DNA of 64,000 nt from Brevibacillus laterosporus (GTDB lineage: Bacteria > Bacillota > Bacilli > Brevibacillales > Brevibacillaceae). The notes below the pieces were generated by a model. It made no database searches. It saw nothing but the letters and a program-made list of their open reading frames with translations, and was not told the origin of the DNA. The position numbers and the translations under genes are program-made. Shown here in pieces: positions 61,766 to 64,000 of this stretch. Within the stretch, counting starts at the first letter, position 1. The number at the start of each line of letters is the position of its first letter. The stretch is from contig CP033464.1 of assembly GCA_007833815.1 (NCBI GenBank), positions 2,179,501 through 2,243,500 of the forward strand, in the 5' to 3' direction.

Positions 61766-62036
61766 GTTAATCCTCCTTCTGAAAAAACCTTCTTCTTTAT
61801 TCTAGGTGATTATTTTCACACGTCAATGTAGGAAGTGGTTATTTGCCAAATATACACCTTTTAGCAAAAAGATTGGATGAAGGTGCATGAAAGGATTATT
61901 TTTTAGTTTGATCATGTTAATCCGGAATGTTTATAAATAAAATCTATGATAACATAGAGCTGAGCACTTTTCGCATAAGCATAAATACCTTCATATAGAT
62001 ATAGCAAATTACTAGTCCCCAGGAGGCATACTGACG

Positions 62037-62399
62037 ATGAAAGAATGCGATAGCTTAGAAGCGGTTGAACAGGATTTACAAACATACCCGCTTTGTCTTG
62101 TCTTCATTAAATCTAAGAATTGCGGTGTCTGCGATGCTGTTGAACAGAAGCTGGATATATGGCTATTAAATGAACAGCACCCAAATCCTTTACATGCTAT
62201 TAAAGCATCTATAGATAAACTTCCTGAACTTTCGGGGAGATTTTTAGCGTTTTCCGGGCCTACCATACTTGTGTTCGTCTATGGCAAAGAGATATACCGC
62301 CAAGCAAGGTTCATCCAAATGCAAGAACTGAGTGAGACGCTCCTACAAGCCAAAATTATGGTAGAACAAGCAGAAATGAAAGGTCTTAGTGAAAAATGA
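62037..62399 (+). CDS. Thioredoxin-fold protein (CGVC)
   Basis: This 120-residue protein has a thioredoxin fold: strand [20 protein letters not shown] with CxxC at residues about 30-33, then [17 protein letters not shown] with the cis-proline near 80. No signal peptide is seen, so it should act in the cytosol. The ATG at 62037 follows CAGGAGG. Its stop overlaps an ATG that is in frame with the kinase gene, so the pair is probably cotranscribed. It might sense or buffer redox state for the kinase, which is inference only. Confidence 0.85.
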   Translation: MKECDSLEAVEQDLQTYPLCLVFIKSKNCGVCDAVEQKLDIWLLNEQHPNPLHAIKASIDKLPELSGRFLAFSGPTILVFVYGKEIYRQARFIQMQELSETLLQAKIMVEQAEMKGLSEK

Positions 62400-62413
62400 A
62401 GAGAGGTAAGATC

Positions 62414-63385
62414 GTGAAATCGGGTAACAAGGAGAAGGGATTGCCTAAAAGAATACGCCTCCATGGACAATATCAGATTAAAAAAATGATTTCGCAAAGC
62501 GAGCTGTCTATCGTGTATACAGCACGGCAATTAGGGAGTAAATATACACGTGTCGTTAAAGAGTTTTTTCCAAAGGCACTTGCCTTACGTGATCTTGATA
62601 ATAAGACGCTTTTCTGCCGGCTTCCTTCTTTGCAGGATAAATATAACGAATTGATGCAGGCATTTACTAGAGAAGCGGAAATGATAAAAGGACTGAATCA
62701 TCCTAACTTTGTATCATATGTTGACTTCTTTGAGGAGAATGGTACAGCTTATTTAGTAATGAATTACTGCGAAGGGATGACACTGGATCGTTATGTACAG
62801 GAAACGGAGCAACTGTATACCGCGGAAGTTATTGAAAAGACATGGCTACCGCTTGTGAATGCCATCGATTACCTACACAAACAAGGTATTATTCATCGCG
62901 ATATTAAACCTAGTAACATTATAATCAGCTCGTCTGGGAATCCTATCCTGATAGATTTTGGTTCAGCCATCCCTATGAGTCAAGAAGGCCAAGCAAGCAA
63001 ACAAACAATTGTAACCACAGCGGGTTATTCTCCCTTAGAATTTTATTCAGAGAAGTCAAAGCAAGACGCACGCTCTGATTTGTATAGTCTTGCCGCGACG
63101 CTTTTCTTCTATATTAATAGGAATTCTCCTACGGATGTTACTCAACGTTTATTTGAACATCCAACAGATGGAATACATATGCCTTCTTCTATCGTTACTC
63201 CTATGCTGGCACGAGTCATTCGCTGGGGATTAGCAGTCCAAGCTGACAAGAGGTGTCCCACGTTAAACTGGTTCAAGCGTGCCTTGTATGCAGAGGCGCT
63301 TATTTGGAAAAGTAGAGAGAGGTTGATTCCTGCATCAAAGCAAAAAACAACCGCAACTACTTCATCATCTGGCAAACCATCTTAA
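62414..63385 (+). CDS. Serine/threonine protein kinase
   Basis: I favour GTG 62414, seven bases after AGAGG, over ATG 62396, giving 323 residues. The Hanks-type core has the ATP lysine in [11 protein letters not shown] near residue 47, HRDIKPSNI near 165 with the catalytic Asp, LIDFGSA near 182 and the activation-loop end [13 protein letters not shown] near 205. The glycine loop is unusual: [17 protein letters not shown] has none of the normal glycines. There is no transmembrane segment or PASTA domain; a Ser/Thr-rich tail ends the protein. The convergent neighbour is a membrane protein with an Ig-like domain. Confidence 0.88.
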   Translation: MKSGNKEKGLPKRIRLHGQYQIKKMISQSELSIVYTARQLGSKYTRVVKEFFPKALALRDLDNKTLFCRLPSLQDKYNELMQAFTREAEMIKGLNHPNFVSYVDFFEENGTAYLVMNYCEGMTLDRYVQETEQLYTAEVIEKTWLPLVNAIDYLHKQGIIHRDIKPSNIIISSSGNPILIDFGSAIPMSQEGQASKQTIVTTAGYSPLEFYSEKSKQDARSDLYSLAATLFFYINRNSPTDVTQRLFEHPTDGIHMPSSIVTPMLARVIRWGLAVQADKRCPTLNWFKRALYAEALIWKSRERLIPASKQKTTATTSSSGKPS

Positions 63386-63393
63386 CGGTGAGA

Positions 63394-63999
63394 TTATATG
63401 GGGGTAGGAACGTCCGAATACAGCTGAGAATTCACTTTAACGGCTTTATATCGCAATTCAATCTCTGTAATTCCATCCTCAAACGTAATGTACAATTTGT
63501 CATTATAGGTGAGGATTTCTTTTTTGTTGGTACGAAGTAGAGTGGTGCCGCGTACCAATGTGCAGTTGGAAGTGTTTTTTACCAATAATGTCCCATTTTT
63601 GCTTGCCTCGAACACAATGGATTCTGCTTCTGGCAACGGCTCATTTACGTTTAGACTTCTAAACAGCTCCTTAAGCGTAATCTTGCGTTGAGGGAAGGAG
63701 GAGAGTGGCCAGTAGGTAACTGGAATATCATTTCCACTAGCAGTTTGTAAAAAGTACCCTTCCAATTTTCCAGATAGCATGGGTTTAGGTCGAACGATCA
63801 GATAAATGACTCCTCCAATGAGAGCGACAGCCAACAAAATGCCACCGATTAGCAGGTATTTGTCCCACACAGATGTAATGGTAAGGGATAATTCCGACGT
63901 AACTAGCTCACCATCCGGATCAGTAGCTGTTATTATCAGAGTGGTTGTTCCTGTTGCAAGTGGGGCAATATGCAAAGTTTGGTCTTGAATGGATGTGCT
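63394..63999 (-). CDS. Membrane-anchored protein with Ig/cadherin-like domain (3' part only)
   Basis: The frame is open at the right edge, so the gene starts beyond the window. About 200 residues are visible. First comes the end of an extracellular beta-sandwich (SIQDQTLHIAPLATGTTT, then ITATDPDGE), as in cadherin-like or bacterial Ig-like domains. One membrane helix follows (YLLIGGILLAVALIGGVIYLIV, split here by position: residues about 48-68 of the visible part). The last 125 residues form a cytosolic beta-rich domain with RKITLKELFRSL and LVRGTTLLRTNKKE. It converges on the kinase gene. A signalling link is plausible but unproven. Confidence 0.7.
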   Translation of the reverse strand, partial: STSIQDQTLHIAPLATGTTTLIITATDPDGELVTSELSLTITSVWDKYLLIGGILLAVALIGGVIYLIVRPKPMLSGKLEGYFLQTASGNDIPVTYWPLSSFPQRKITLKELFRSLNVNEPLPEAESIVFEASKNGTLLVKNTSNCTLVRGTTLLRTNKKEILTYNDKLYITFEDGITEIELRYKAVKVNSQLYSDVPTPI

Positions 64000-64000
64000 T

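Noticed and set aside
1..64000. CRISPR arrays, tRNA or rRNA genes, insertion sequences
   Set aside because: I saw no regularly spaced repeats, cloverleaf sequences, rRNA segments, transposase motifs or flanking inverted repeats with target duplications.

Overview
The window looks like a chromosomal segment of an endospore-forming, low-GC Gram-positive bacterium of the Paenibacillaceae type. Brevibacillus, perhaps close to B. laterosporus, is my best guess, made without database access. The support is a SspI-type spore protein, a YtxC-like sporulation protein, three tRNA-sensing T-box leaders, a SAM riboswitch, an L20-type leader, strong GGAGG ribosome sites with many GTG/TTG starts, and gene order resembling Bacillus subtilis (ytxC-thrS-infC-rpmI-rplT; sspI-ysgA-pheS-pheT-zapA-mutS2-DUF350). 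I saw no tRNA, rRNA, CRISPR array, insertion sequence or prophage.

Region 1 (1-11.3 kb): the 3' end of an unknown gene, then a leftward block. It encodes a NusG-domain-II protein, a Gx-family membrane protein, an ECF transporter module (EcfA1-EcfA2-EcfT), a U32 protein, a class III aminotransferase, and a UbiD/UbiA pair that fits late futalosine-route menaquinone synthesis. A divergent gene encodes an ApbE FAD:protein FMN transferase. The NusG-II/Gx/ECF/ApbE combination recalls flavin-based extracellular electron transfer loci. The first ATPase gene, ecfA1, is frameshifted at a G6/C6 run.

Region 2 (11.4-16.2 kb) is translation: ytxC, T-box-thrS, then a leader RNA and infC-rpmI-rplT. Region 3 (16.2-23.9 kb) is sulfur metabolism: SAM-riboswitch-controlled metI-metC, a probable gene remnant, and divergent sulfite reductase versus cysH-sat. 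Region 4 (24.0-30.8 kb) is branched-chain amino acid synthesis, ilvB-ilvN-ilvC-leuA-leuB, behind a consensus promoter with CodY-like boxes and a T-box; leuC and leuD are not present. Region 5 (30.8-41.3 kb) is mixed: KtrB, pirin, MoaB, a B12-binding radical SAM protein, DedA, DUF1294, an M42 peptidase, SspI, KtrA and an RNA methyltransferase. A 14-nt sequence is shared upstream of the distant ktrA and ktrB genes.

Region 6 (41.3-49.4 kb): T-box-pheS-pheT, zapA, a holin-4-like membrane protein, mutS2, DUF350 and a candidate 24-residue membrane peptide. Region 7 (49.4-61.8 kb) is cell-envelope polymer synthesis: nucleotide-sugar dehydrogenase, two glycosyltransferases, an O-antigen-ligase-like protein, a MurJ-like flippase, a membrane protein with FG-GAP-like segments and a coupled lipoprotein, plus DppA and a TcaA-like protein. 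Region 8 (62.0 kb to end): a thioredoxin-fold protein, a Ser/Thr kinase with a degenerate glycine loop, and the 3' end of a membrane-anchored Ig-like-domain protein. All functions are inferred from sequence motifs read by eye.
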